A stretch of 32,576 nt of DNA from Pseudoflavonifractor phocaeensis (GTDB lineage Bacteria > Bacillota > Clostridia > Oscillospirales > Oscillospiraceae). Location of the stretch: NCBI RefSeq assembly GCF_016901735.1, contig NZ_JACLZC010000033.1, positions 1 to 32,576 of the forward strand, written 5' to 3'. This document shows positions 15,464 through 23,824 of this stretch, in pieces. The translations under genes and the position numbers were made by a program. Under the pieces are notes generated by a model. The model was not told the origin of the DNA. It searched no databases and saw only the letters and a list, made by a program, of their open reading frames with translations. The stretch's first letter is position 1, and the number at the start of each line of letters is the position of its first letter.

Positions 15464-17944
15464 CTAGTCCATAGGGTCGGTATCGGCATAAACGGATATG
15501 CCGCGGTTTTGCTTGTCCTGCTGGGCGCAGCGCAGCAGATGGGCCACCAGCCGGCGCATGGACCGGTCGTTGCGGGCGCTCACCGTCACCCGGTAGCGGT
15601 AACGGTTGTTCACCTTGGCCACCGACGCCGGCGCCGGGCCCAGAATCTGTACCGGCCGCTCCCGCCACTCCGGCCCCCGCAGCCACGCCTCCAGCGTCTC
15701 CCGCAGCCGGAGACAGGCCCGAAAAACCGCGCCCTCCTCCAGCCCCGAGGCCGTGAGCACAAAGAGATCCCGGAAGGGCGGACAGCCCCGCAGCCGGCGC
15801 ATCTCAATTTCCTGGCGGTAAAAGCTCCCGTAATCCTGCCGGGCCGCCAGGGTAATCACGTCGTTTTCCGGCGTAAAGGTCTGGATCATGGCCTGGCCGG
15901 TCTTGCTCCCCCGGCCGGCACGGCCCACCACCTGGGTGAGCAGCGAAAAGGTCCGCTCCGCCGCCCGGTAGTCGTCCAGATAGAGGGACTGGTCCGCCGA
16001 AATGACCCCCACCAGGGTGACATTTTCAAAGTCCAGCCCCTTGGCCACCATCTGGGTGCCCACCAGAATGGGGACCTTCTCCTGCCGGAACCGGTCCAGC
16101 AGCGCCTCGTGGGAGTGGGTGGCCGACACCGCGTCGGCGTCCAGCCGTAAAATCTCCGTGTGGGGAAAAAGGCTCTCCAGCTCGCTCTGCACCCGCTGGG
16201 TCCCCGCCCCCTGAAAGCTCAGCAGCCCGCCGCATTGGGGGCAGCTCCGGGGCAGAGGCTCCGAGTGGCCGCAGTAGTGGCACATCAGCCGTCCGTTGGC
16301 CGAGTGATAGGTGAGATACACCGAGCACCGGGGACAAGTGGGCACTGCCCCGCACTCGCCGCAGCTCACCATCCGGCTGGCGCCCCGCCGGTTGAGGAAC
16401 AAAATGCTCTGCTCCCCACGGGCCAGATTCTCCTCCAGCGCCCGGCGCAGCGGCGCGCTGATGGAGCCTCCGTTGCCCCCTCTCAGCTCCTCCTTCAGGT
16501 CCACGATCTCCACCGAAGGCAGCTTTTGTCGGTTATACCGCCGGGACAGGGTGAAGAGATGGTATACCCCCGTTTGGGCCTGGTACATACTCTCCACCGA
16601 CGGGGTGGCCGAGCCCAGCACCAGCAGGGCGTTCCAGCGGGCGCAGCGGTATTTGGCCACCTCCTGGGCGTGGTATTTGGGCACCTGCTCCGATTTGTAG
16701 CTGCCCTCCTGCTCCTCGTCCAGCACCACCAGCCCCAGGTCCGACAGCGGCGCGAACACCGCCGAACGGGTGCCCACCACTACCCTTGCCGCCCCCGACC
16801 GGATGCGCTTCCATTCGTCATACCGCTCCCCCGCCCGCAGAGAGCTGTGGAGCACCGCCACACCGCTCCCAAAATGGGCCGTAAAGAGCCGCAGCAGCTG
16901 GGGCGTCAGGGCGATCTCGGGCACCAGCACCAAGGCGCTTTTCCCCCGGTCCAGGGTGGCTTGAATGAGCTTGAGATAGACCTGGGTCTTGCCGCTACCC
17001 GTCACCCCCCACAAAAGCGCCGCGGCGGCCCGCCCGGCGGACGCCAGCGCGTCCAGACCCTCAAAGGCTCGCTGCTGCTCTTCGTTGAGTGTCACCGGCT
17101 CCGCCGCCTCCACCGGTCCCGGGTCCACCCGGCGGAAGGCCTCCCGCTCCTCCAGCGTGAGGATGCCGCTTTTGGCCAGGGAGCGGAGCGTGGCCATGGA
17201 AGCGCCGGTAAAGTAGCAAAGCTCCTTGGCCGACGCCTCCCCCAGCGCGCACAGCAGCTCGGTGACCGCGTAGCGCATGGGCGCGGTCCGGCGCCGTGGC
17301 GAGACCTGGGCCAGCGCCTCTTCCGGCGGAATGGCCAGCACCGCCACCCGCTCCCGCTTGTCTCCCACCCCCCGGGACGCGCTGGTCTCCAGCGCCAGAA
17401 CCCCCCGCTCGGTGAGACGGCGCAGCGCCGGACCCGGGTCCCTGGCCCCAAAGGCCGCCCGGATGTGCCCCAGCTCCGCCGAACCGCCGGCGGCGTAGAG
17501 CAGCTCCACCACCTTCTGGGCCAGCTCCGATTTGCCCGCCGCCGCCTCCGCCTGGGCCTGGCTCACCTCCGGCCGGACCCGGTAGCGGTTCTGAAGGGAA
17601 AAATAGAGCCCCGCCGGCAGCATGGCCCGGGCGGCTTCATACACCGTGCAAAAATACCGCTCCGCCATCCACACCGCCAAATGCAGCCCCTCCTCCTCCA
17701 GCACCGGCTGTTCGTCCAGCTGGGTCAGCACCGGCTTGCACTTCTCCGGCGGCGTCTGGAGCGGCTCCATCGACAGCACGATCCCCTCCGTCCGGCGGTT
17801 GCCCGCCCCAAAGGGTACCAGTACCCGCATCCCGGCCCGCAGCGTGGGGGCCAGTCCCTGTGGAACCAGGTAGGTATAGGGCTTATCAATGGCATAGGTG
17901 GCCGCCGAAAGGGCCACACGGGCCGCCAACACGCCCCCTTCCAT
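15464..17944 (-). CDS. priA: Primosomal protein N', replication restart helicase
   Basis: 3'-to-5' DNA helicase that recognises stalled forks and reloads the replicative helicase. The 826 residues include an N-terminal 3'BD domain starting ARVALSAATYAIDKPYTY, a winged-helix region, and the helicase core with Walker A GVTGSGKT (312-319) and the Walker B region LVVLDEEQ (Asp409). Most PriA proteins read DEEH, so Gln412 is a small deviation. The zinc module shows paired cysteines in CGECGAVPTCPRC and CHYCGH...CPQCGG (about 525-565). QVVGRAGRG is the late helicase motif. ATG 17944 follows GGAGGTACCGGG. A terminator hairpin separates it from rpoZ, and coaBC, found here in B. subtilis, is missing. 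Confidence 0.97.
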   Translation of the reverse strand: MEGGVLAARVALSAATYAIDKPYTYLVPQGLAPTLRAGMRVLVPFGAGNRRTEGIVLSMEPLQTPPEKCKPVLTQLDEQPVLEEEGLHLAVWMAERYFCTVYEAARAMLPAGLYFSLQNRYRVRPEVSQAQAEAAAGKSELAQKVVELLYAAGGSAELGHIRAAFGARDPGPALRRLTERGVLALETSASRGVGDKRERVAVLAIPPEEALAQVSPRRRTAPMRYAVTELLCALGEASAKELCYFTGASMATLRSLAKSGILTLEEREAFRRVDPGPVEAAEPVTLNEEQQRAFEGLDALASAGRAAAALLWGVTGSGKTQVYLKLIQATLDRGKSALVLVPEIALTPQLLRLFTAHFGSGVAVLHSSLRAGERYDEWKRIRSGAARVVVGTRSAVFAPLSDLGLVVLDEEQEGSYKSEQVPKYHAQEVAKYRCARWNALLVLGSATPSVESMYQAQTGVYHLFTLSRRYNRQKLPSVEIVDLKEELRGGNGGSISAPLRRALEENLARGEQSILFLNRRGASRMVSCGECGAVPTCPRCSVYLTYHSANGRLMCHYCGHSEPLPRSCPQCGGLLSFQGAGTQRVQSELESLFPHTEILRLDADAVSATHSHEALLDRFRQEKVPILVGTQMVAKGLDFENVTLVGVISADQSLYLDDYRAAERTFSLLTQVVGRAGRGSKTGQAMIQTFTPENDVITLAARQDYGSFYRQEIEMRRLRGCPPFRDLFVLTASGLEEGAVFRACLRLRETLEAWLRGPEWRERPVQILGPAPASVAKVNNRYRYRVTVSARNDRSMRRLVAHLLRCAQQDKQNRGISVYADTDPMD

Positions 17945-17968
17945 CCCGGTACCTCCTCTCTGTCAGCC

Positions 17969-18011
17969 AAAAAGGCAAGCGTCAGCGGCCACCGGCCCCG
18001 GCGCTTGCCTT
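17969..18011 (-). terminator. Terminator between rpoZ and priA
   Basis: The arms 18002-18011 and 17972-17981 form a perfect ten-pair stem (AAGGCAAGCG/CGCTTGCCTT), and on the minus strand it runs into five T. The GC-rich loop can fold further. It lies between the rpoZ stop and the priA start, with no clear promoter after it. It may therefore act as a partial terminator that lowers priA-operon expression. Confidence 0.75.
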
Positions 18012-18021
18012 CCGTCTTGGG

Positions 18022-18222
18022 TCAATCCTCGTCCGCCTGGGGGATCACCTTGCCCTCGGCCACCTCCCGGATGGCGATGGACACCGATTTATCGTCCAGA
18101 GGAACGCCGGTCTTTTCCGCCTCGCTGGCGATCTGCCGGGCCCGCTGGGCCACCACATTCACCAGCATATAACGGCTGGGCACCTGGGCCAGTAAATCCT
18201 TCATTGCAGGGTAGAGCATCAT
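18022..18222 (-). CDS. rpoZ: RNA polymerase omega subunit
   Basis: Small subunit that stabilises RNA polymerase assembly. The 66 residues match the short Firmicute omega, with the conserved segments MLYPAMKDLL, SRYMLVNVVAQRARQI and SVSIAIREVAEGKV. The start is the first of two adjacent ATG codons (18222), 10 bases after AAGGAGA; the second ATG would remove one residue. It follows gmk by 31 bases, the usual order gmk-rpoZ. A terminator hairpin stands just after it. Confidence 0.95.
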   Translation of the reverse strand: MMLYPAMKDLLAQVPSRYMLVNVVAQRARQIASEAEKTGVPLDDKSVSIAIREVAEGKVIPQADED

Positions 18223-18253
18223 ATTCCATCAGTCTCCTTTTCAGTCTCTTCAC

Positions 18254-18862
18254 TCACACGTCGTCCACCAGGTGCATCCGGTTGCGGACGCGGCAGTCCT
18301 CCGCCGTCAGAATGGCGATGATTTCCGCCGCCGCCTGGCTCACCTTGTCGTTTACCACCAGATAGTCATAAGACGGGATGTTCCGGTATTCCTCCCGGGC
18401 CCGCTGAAGCCGCCCGCTGATGACGTCCTCCGGGTCGGTGGCCCGGCCATGCAGCCGGCGGGACAGCTCCTCAAAGGAGGGCGGGATAATGAAGATCAGC
18501 ACCGCCTCCGGACACTTGGCCCGCACCGTCGCCGCGCCCTGGACCTCGATGTCCAGCAGCACGTCGATCCCCGCCGCCAGCTTGTCCTGGATGACCTTCA
18601 GCGAGGTGCCGTAATAGTTGTGCATATACTCGGCGTATTCCAGCAGCTCCTCCCGGGCAATCATCCCTTCAAACGTCTCCCGGGAGACAAAGTTGTAATT
18701 CACGCCGTCGGCCTCGCCCACCCGCGGGGTACGGGTGGTAAAGGACACCGAAAAATACATGTCCCGCCGCTCCCCCAGCAGCTCGGCGATCACCGTGCTC
18801 TTTCCCACCCCGGACGGGCCGGAAAGCACGATCAGCTGTCCCTTCTGCTTTTTCTTCTTCAT
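18254..18862 (-). CDS. gmk: Guanylate kinase
   Basis: Phosphorylates GMP to GDP with ATP. The 202 residues are a normal length. The P-loop GPSGVGKS is at 15-22, followed by the GMP-binding segments [13 protein letters not shown] and DGVNYNFVS, then LLDIEVQGA and IFIIPPS. The lid region (about 150-175) is present. A lysine-rich start (MKKKKQKG) precedes the fold. The ATG overlaps the end of remA by four bases (ATGA), indicating coupled translation. Confidence 0.98.
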   Translation of the reverse strand: MKKKKQKGQLIVLSGPSGVGKSTVIAELLGERRDMYFSVSFTTRTPRVGEADGVNYNFVSRETFEGMIAREELLEYAEYMHNYYGTSLKVIQDKLAAGIDVLLDIEVQGAATVRAKCPEAVLIFIIPPSFEELSRRLHGRATDPEDVISGRLQRAREEYRNIPSYDYLVVNDKVSQAAAEIIAILTAEDCRVRNRMHLVDDV

Positions 18863-19113
18863 CCCTGCGATTCCTCCTCCGACACGCCCAGACGCTGCCC
18901 CACTTCCTCCGGCTCCAGCGCCGAGAGCAGCACATGGTCGCTGTCCAGCACCAGCACCGCCCGGGTCCGGCGGCCAAAGCTGGCGTCGATCAGGTTGCCC
19001 CGCTCCCGGGCCTCCTGGATCAGGCGCTTGATGGGCGCCGACTCCGGACTGATAACCGCCAGCACCCGCTCCGCCGCCACCAGACTGCCAAAGCCTATGT
19101 TCACCAGCCTCAT
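18859..19113 (-). CDS. remA: Extracellular matrix regulator RemA (DUF370)
   Basis: DNA-binding regulator of the RemA/YlzA family; in B. subtilis it activates biofilm matrix and osmoprotection genes. The 84 residues begin [20 protein letters not shown], then [10 protein letters not shown] and [20 protein letters not shown]. These are the hallmarks of the family, including the arginine-rich DNA-contacting segment. The order yicC-remA-gmk is the same as in B. subtilis. It starts 7 bases after yicC and overlaps gmk. Targets in Clostridia that do not make the Bacillus matrix are unknown, so the biofilm role should not be assumed here. Confidence 0.95.
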   Translation of the reverse strand: MRLVNIGFGSLVAAERVLAVISPESAPIKRLIQEARERGNLIDASFGRRTRAVLVLDSDHVLLSALEPEEVGQRLGVSEEESQG

Positions 19114-19120
19114 ACCCGCC

Positions 19121-19999
19121 TCACTCGATGTTCTGGATCTGCTCGCGGATCTTCTCGATCTCGCCCTTGATGTCCACGACGATGCCGGCGGTCTCCACGT
19201 CGCTGCATTTGGAGCCGATGGTATTGGCCTCCCGGTTGAACTCCTGGATCAGGAAGTCCAGCTTGCGCCCCACCGGGCCTTCCGACCGGAGCATCTGGCG
19301 CAGCTGGGAGAGATGGCTGCGCAGGCGGACGGTCTCCTCGTCCACCGCCACCTTGTCCGCAAAAATAGCCGCCTCGGTCAGGATGCGGCTCTCATCCAGC
19401 TGGGTGTTTTGCAGCACCTCGGTGATGCGGGCGGTGAGCCGGGCCCGATAATCGGCCACGATGCCCGGACTCCGCGCCTCCACCCGGCCGGTGAGGGCCT
19501 CGATGGTGTCAGCCCGGCAGGCCACGTCCTGCTCCAGCTTTTCCCCTTCCCGGGTGCGCATGGCGTCAAAGTCGGCCAGGGCCAGCGACAGCACGGCGCA
19601 GATGTCCGCCGCCACCGCCTTCACGTCCTCCTCGTTCTTCTCCACCAGAAACACGTCGGGGAACCGGGAGAGGAGCGACACCGTGATCTCATCCTTCAGG
19701 CCGTAGCTCTCCCGCATCTCCCGCAGCGCCCGGTAGTACCCGTCCGCCACCGGACGGTTGAGCGACACCTTGACGTCCCCTTCCTCCGACGGGCCCAGCG
19801 TGACGAATACATCCACCTTTCCCCGGCTGATGGTCCCCTGTACCAGAGATTTGATGGCCTCCTCGGCAAAGACGTAAAGCCGGGGCAGCTTGATATTACA
19901 GTCCAGATACCGGTTGTTCACCGACCGGACCTCCACCGTGATCTTGCGGCCGCCGCGGACCTCTTCGCCGCGTCCATAGCCGGTCATGCTCTTGACCAC
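19121..19999 (-). CDS. yicC: YicC/YloC family endoribonuclease
   Basis: Endoribonuclease-type protein of the YicC family, implicated in RNA decay in E. coli. The 292 residues begin with the signature [12 protein letters not shown], continue with [12 protein letters not shown], and end with a helical domain containing [22 protein letters not shown], the most conserved stretch of the family. The start codon is GTG 19999 behind GGAAGGGAAG. A promoter (20035-20063) precedes it, making it the first gene of the yicC-remA-gmk-rpoZ operon. Confidence 0.96.
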   Translation of the reverse strand: MVKSMTGYGRGEEVRGGRKITVEVRSVNNRYLDCNIKLPRLYVFAEEAIKSLVQGTISRGKVDVFVTLGPSEEGDVKVSLNRPVADGYYRALREMRESYGLKDEITVSLLSRFPDVFLVEKNEEDVKAVAADICAVLSLALADFDAMRTREGEKLEQDVACRADTIEALTGRVEARSPGIVADYRARLTARITEVLQNTQLDESRILTEAAIFADKVAVDEETVRLRSHLSQLRQMLRSEGPVGRKLDFLIQEFNREANTIGSKCSDVETAGIVVDIKGEIEKIREQIQNIE

Positions 20000-20034
20000 A
20001 GACTTCCCTTCCTTCTTGCAGATGGTATCTTTAG

Positions 20035-20063
20035 ATTATACCAGATCTTCCGCCCCTTGAAAA
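20035..20063 (-). promoter_or_regulatory. Promoter of the yicC-remA-gmk-rpoZ operon
   Basis: On the minus strand TTTTCA (20063-20058) and a perfect TATAAT (20040-20035) are 17 bases apart, about 36 bases before the yicC GTG. The -35 box matches four of six consensus positions and overlaps a small inverted repeat (CCGCCCT/AGGGGCGG). I see no terminator of the preceding operon in the same gap. Confidence 0.6.
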
Positions 20064-20082
20064 GAGGGCGGCACAGACGGAA

Positions 20083-20607
20083 TTACCGGAACAGATACCG
20101 GTGGACCCGCGCCATATAAAATCCGATCAGCTTGGTAAAGCCGTAGTCGTAGACCACAAACACCGCCGTACCCACTCCGTACACCAGTGGCGTGCTGTCC
20201 AGCGCCGCGGGCAGGAAGGGGGTCAGCACCTCCCCGGCCAAAAACCACAGCACGCTCAGCATCCCGTAGAAAAAGGCCAGCTTTCCCAGCCAGCGCTGCC
20301 ATTGATGAGCCAGCCGTTCCGCCGCCGATTTCACCATGGGATAAAGGCCGAAAAAGAGGAGATACAGCAGGGCGTTCCCCTTGTCCGGCAGCAGCAGCAG
20401 GGCCAGCAGTCCCGAGGCCCCGTAGCACAAAAGTCCCGCCTTGATCCCGCCCGCCGAGATCACCGCCGCCGCCGGCAGCAATCCCGCCGCCGCCACCAGG
20501 CCCATCCGGCCGGTGGGGAGATAGCAGGACCCAAAGAGTACCGCCAGCGACAGCGCCGTCAGCACCGCGCCCGCGGCCAGGCGTCTGGTCTGTGCGCCCC
20601 GGCCCAT
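20083..20607 (-). CDS. Small polytopic membrane protein, unknown function
   Basis: A 174-residue protein with about five hydrophobic helices (near 8-27, 32-52, 55-75, 80-92, 105-130 and a weaker one near 138-160). It has short loops, a charged patch (KSAAERLAHQWQRW) and a basic C-terminus. I do not recognise a definite family; the size and layout recall substrate-binding subunits of ECF transporters or small scaffold proteins, but no diagnostic motif is visible. It starts one base after the stop of the J-domain gene with only a weak ribosome site, so it is probably translated by coupling. It is last in the cdaA-led gene run. Confidence 0.75.
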   Translation of the reverse strand: MGRGAQTRRLAAGAVLTALSLAVLFGSCYLPTGRMGLVAAAGLLPAAAVISAGGIKAGLLCYGASGLLALLLLPDKGNALLYLLFFGLYPMVKSAAERLAHQWQRWLGKLAFFYGMLSVLWFLAGEVLTPFLPAALDSTPLVYGVGTAVFVVYDYGFTKLIGFYMARVHRYLFR

Positions 20608-20608
20608 C

Positions 20609-21208
20609 TCAGTTGCACCCGCCGCACAGGCAGTTGAGACACATCAGCCCCGCGCAGCAGTCGCAGGCGTCCATTCCGCCCCCGTAGCCGTAGGGCTGAT
20701 ACGCCTGCCCCCCCTGCTGCATCCGGGCCAGAGCCTGCCGGTACTCCCCGTTGGAGGGGTCCATGTAACAGGCCGTCTGATAGTGCTGCATGGCCTCGTC
20801 CAGCCAGCCCTTCCGGTAGGCGATGCTGCCCATCAGAAAATGCCACTCCCCGTTCTGGGCCGGGGCGGTGCGCAGCAACTGCTCCGCCCGGTTCAGATCC
20901 CCCAGATTGATGGCCTGGCGCACCTGCTGATACACCCCGTGGCTGCCCTGCCCGCCGGCATTGGACGCGCTCTGATAGCTCCCCTGATAGCCGCCGCTCT
21001 GGTAGCTCTGCCCGCCGCCGGCCCGCTCCTTGGTGATCTGGTCGTAGGCCTCGTTGATCTCCTTCATCTTCTCCTCGGCCAGGTCCGCCAGAGGATTGTT
21101 CTGATAGTTGTCCGGATGGTACTTGCGGGCAAGCTCCCGATAAGCCCGCTTGACCTGCTCGTCAGTGGCGCTGGGCTCCACACCCAACACCCGGTAGGGA
21201 TCGGTCAT
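20609..21208 (-). CDS. J-domain protein with C-terminal cysteine cluster
   Basis: Probable Hsp70 co-chaperone. With ATG 21208 (AGGAGA upstream) the protein has 199 residues. The J domain occupies about 3-66, with HPD at 31-33 in RKYHPDNY. A Gly/Ser/Gln-rich linker (about 70-105) leads to a TPR-like helical region (about 110-170, including GDLNRAEQLLRTAPAQNGEW and LDEAMQHYQTACYMDP). The last 20 residues hold seven cysteines (MDACDCCAGLMCLNCLCGGC), which could bind metal or be lipidated. It lacks the zinc-finger and substrate domains of true DnaJ, so it is a specialised partner, not the general chaperone. It follows the DUF5685 gene, a pairing I have met in Clostridia. Confidence 0.88.
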   Translation of the reverse strand: MTDPYRVLGVEPSATDEQVKRAYRELARKYHPDNYQNNPLADLAEEKMKEINEAYDQITKERAGGGQSYQSGGYQGSYQSASNAGGQGSHGVYQQVRQAINLGDLNRAEQLLRTAPAQNGEWHFLMGSIAYRKGWLDEAMQHYQTACYMDPSNGEYRQALARMQQGGQAYQPYGYGGGMDACDCCAGLMCLNCLCGGCN

Positions 21209-21245
21209 GGTGTTTTGTCTCCTATCTTGTATGATTTCTCTCTTA

Positions 21246-22124
21246 TTAGGACGACAAGGGGTCCCGCCGGCCCTTCCGGCTCCCCCACCGTCCCTCCAGT
21301 ACCAGGCGTTCCACCGCCGGAAGGCCCAGATACAGAATGTTGTCCACAATGCCCCGCCATTGGCCCAGCTCCACCAGCTGAGATGCGGAACCGGCCAGCG
21401 CACGGGAGTGGCGCAGCGTCAGCGCCAGCGCCTCCCGGCTCTCCTCCTCCGCGCCGGAAAAGCGAAGGGCAATGGGATTGTAGCGCCCCTTCTCCCGGTC
21501 CTCCGCCAGATCGTCCCAGGCGTCCACCAGATAGATCCACCGGCCCAGGTGGTACAAAAGCTGATACATGGCCCGGTCCGGACCGTCCCGGCCCGTCACC
21601 GGACCCGCCCCCGCCAGCAGACGGGCAAAGGCGTCCGCCGGCCGGTCGATGGAGGGCGTCCGGTCCCGCTCCAGATCGTGAAGCTCCGTCAGGCACTCCT
21701 TTACCGTTTTGTCAAAGTCCGGACAGTCCGCCCGGGCCCTGCGGTAGGCCCGCCCCAGCGCCAGGGAAAGACCCCGGGCCAAAAAACGCTCCCACCAGTT
21801 CCCGTCGGCCAGGGTGTCCTGTAACTTCCACCAGGCCAGGATCACGCTCTCCCCCGCTGCCCGGTCCATCCCCGGATGGGGGGCGGTGCAGGGCTTCTTC
21901 CCGCACCACAGCCTGGCCGGACAGCGGCACCGGGTCCGCCCCGGTCCCTCCGCCGGCGGCAGAAGGAGCATGGCCAGCAGCGTAAAGTCGTAGCTGAGAA
22001 AAAAACGGGACAAAAAACCGTATTTCCGACCCATGGCGGTACACAGGCCGCAGTATACCGCCTGATAGCTCTCCCACTCCCGCACCTTCAGCTCGGCGCG
22101 GAGGGGCCGTACATAGCCGAACAC
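21246..22124 (-). CDS. DUF5685 family protein
   Basis: Uncharacterised protein of 292 residues. The start MFGYVRPLRAELKVREWESY...VYCGLC is the family hallmark. Cysteines cluster at CGLC and in a short CRC...C...C stretch (about 66-79), possibly metal-binding. The helix-rich second half contains YLVDAWDDLAEDREKGRYNP near residue 210. This resembles the aspartate-rich metal/diphosphate motif of trans-isoprenyl synthases and makes an all-alpha enzyme fold conceivable; that is inference only. The start is GTG 22124, directly after the rseC stop with no clear Shine-Dalgarno. The J-domain gene follows 37 bases later, suggesting that the two work together. Confidence 0.8.
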   Translation of the reverse strand: MFGYVRPLRAELKVREWESYQAVYCGLCTAMGRKYGFLSRFFLSYDFTLLAMLLLPPAEGPGRTRCRCPARLWCGKKPCTAPHPGMDRAAGESVILAWWKLQDTLADGNWWERFLARGLSLALGRAYRRARADCPDFDKTVKECLTELHDLERDRTPSIDRPADAFARLLAGAGPVTGRDGPDRAMYQLLYHLGRWIYLVDAWDDLAEDREKGRYNPIALRFSGAEEESREALALTLRHSRALAGSASQLVELGQWRGIVDNILYLGLPAVERLVLEGRWGSRKGRRDPLSS

Positions 22125-22125
22125 C

Positions 22126-22551
22126 TCAGCCGCGCAGGATCTCGGTGATGCGGAAGGCGTTCTGCCGGCTCCGCTTCACCTGCCGGTCCAGCAGCACCGC
22201 GCCGCACAGCCCCAGCAAAAAGCCCGCGATGGCCGCGGCGATGGCGCCGCTCTCGCTGCCAAACAGTCCGCCGACCAGATAGTAGCCCACGAAAAAGAGG
22301 AGAAAGGGAACCAGATAGACCACCGCCGCGATGCGCAGGATGCCCTTGGAGTCGCTCTCCACCCGGACCGTATCCCCCGGCTCCGCTTGGACCGGGTTGG
22401 CCGCCACCGTGGTCACCTCCATCTGGACCAGCATCTCGCTGCATCCGCCGCCGCACTGGGAGCAGTCGTGGCCGCAGGCCGACTTCCGCGGCACCGCGAC
22501 CTCCGCCCGCCCATCGGCCAAAAGGCGCTTTACTCTTGCCGTTTGTACCAT
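22126..22551 (-). CDS. rseC: RseC/MucC-like membrane protein (SoxR-reducing family)
   Basis: A 141-residue membrane protein with an N-terminal beta-rich part bearing the cysteine cluster CGHDCSQCGGGC (about 26-37). Two helices follow (about 75-95 and 100-122) and a basic tail. This matches the RseC/MucC family, which in Proteobacteria modulates sigma-E or helps reduce SoxR, probably through an iron-sulfur cluster. The Firmicute members have no assigned role; here linkage to cdaA-cdaR is the only hint. The start is ATG 22551 after AAAGAGGAG. Confidence 0.85.
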   Translation of the reverse strand: MVQTARVKRLLADGRAEVAVPRKSACGHDCSQCGGGCSEMLVQMEVTTVAANPVQAEPGDTVRVESDSKGILRIAAVVYLVPFLLFFVGYYLVGGLFGSESGAIAAAIAGFLLGLCGAVLLDRQVKRSRQNAFRITEILRG

Positions 22552-22570
22552 GTCAACTCCTCTTTCCCCT

Positions 22571-23824
22571 TCACTCCCGCTGTACCGACACCGATACCCG
22601 GTAGGAGCCTACCACGCCCACGTCGCTGCTGCCGTTGAGATAGATCTGCACCGGCACCGTCTGACTGCCCACCGCGGTGACGCCGCTCAAATCGGCCACC
22701 ACCCGCAGCTGGGAGGCAATTACAGACTCCACCGCCTCGGCGTCCTCACCCCGGATCTGCACCTGAAAGGACTGGGTCACCACAGTGGCGGTGTACCCCT
22801 CGGGCAGGTTGGCCTGCTCGATGCTCCCCGTCTCCACCTCGATGGTCCGGGAGGTCAGACCGCTCAGCTTGACCGTCACCGTGGCCTGGGTCACCCCGCT
22901 GACGTTGGTCAGCTCGCTGTCCAACTGGATGGGGATGGTATATTCCTCCTGGGTATAGATCTGGCTCAGGTCGATGATCTTGGGCAGGGTGATCTCGGTG
23001 AGGCCCTCCAGTGCGCTGGCACTCCCCGCCACGGTGATCGACTTGGGCTCGATGTCCACCTCCGCGTGGTCGGCCGTGGCTCCGCCTCCCGCCTTCAGGT
23101 CCACCGTCAGCTTGACCTCCTTGGTCTGCACCACCGGCAGCGTCACCTGCACCGTATCCATGTCCACCGCCAGGTGGAGGGCTTCCTGATCCAGCATCTG
23201 GCCGTCCGTCCCCACCAGCTGCACCGGCAGCTCGCCGGTGTAGGTCTCCGACAGGGGCGCCTCGCTGCTCACCACCACCACCGCGTGGTCCACCTGGTTC
23301 ACCGCCGACGACTCGCCGCTCACCGAGACGGTGCCCGGTACAATGGAGAATTCCCCAATCTGGTAGCCGTCGGCCACCACTACGTCGCTGTCCAGACGGC
23401 CCTGCACCTCCACATTGCGCTCAACGAGACGGGCAACCGTAAAGGTGATCTCCTTGTTCTCCGTCAGGTCGGTCACGCTGGAGCTGGAAACCGTATTGGG
23501 CGTCACCAGCCGGTAGGTGCTGGTATATTCCTTGGGGTCCTCAATCTTGGAGACGTCCACCACAACGCTCACCGTGTCGCTGTTGAACTTGAAGAGAGAG
23601 CTGCGGTTGACCCGCAGCTTCAGGTTGACCGTCTGGTCCGCTCCTTCGGTAATCATCAGCATCCGGTCGGCCAGGTCGTCCTTCCCCTCAAAGACCACGG
23701 GGATATTGTAGAGCTCCACCGTGGTCTCCACATTCAGGTCGGAGCCCACATACATCCACATGATGATGGCCACCAGAACAGAGAGGATGGCGTAGGTCCA
23801 TTTACTTTCCTTGATTTTCTCCAC
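22571..23824 (-). CDS. cdaR: CdaA regulatory protein CdaR (YbbR domains)
   Basis: Membrane-anchored extracytoplasmic protein that binds and modulates the diadenylate cyclase CdaA. The 417 residues start with a basic segment and one membrane helix (about 10-26, WTYAILSVLVAIIMWMY). Four YbbR-type beta repeats follow, roughly 30-115, 120-200, 205-300 and 305-410; LYNIPVVFEG and ITLPKIIDLSQIYTQ show the usual pattern. The start is GTG 23824 after AAAGGAGGAG, and it overlaps the end of cdaA by 23 bases. In most Firmicutes glmM comes next; here it is replaced by rseC. Confidence 0.95.
   Translation of the reverse strand: MEKIKESKWTYAILSVLVAIIMWMYVGSDLNVETTVELYNIPVVFEGKDDLADRMLMITEGADQTVNLKLRVNRSSLFKFNSDTVSVVVDVSKIEDPKEYTSTYRLVTPNTVSSSSVTDLTENKEITFTVARLVERNVEVQGRLDSDVVVADGYQIGEFSIVPGTVSVSGESSAVNQVDHAVVVVSSEAPLSETYTGELPVQLVGTDGQMLDQEALHLAVDMDTVQVTLPVVQTKEVKLTVDLKAGGGATADHAEVDIEPKSITVAGSASALEGLTEITLPKIIDLSQIYTQEEYTIPIQLDSELTNVSGVTQATVTVKLSGLTSRTIEVETGSIEQANLPEGYTATVVTQSFQVQIRGEDAEAVESVIASQLRVVADLSGVTAVGSQTVPVQIYLNGSSDVGVVGSYRVSVSVQRE

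Noticed and set aside
16160..18172. Long plus-strand open frame of 670 codons opposite priA and rpoZ
   Set aside because: It is the antisense shadow of a clear priA gene. GC-rich codons suppress stops on the other strand. There is no ribosome site, and the product is an Arg/Pro/His-rich sequence with no domain.
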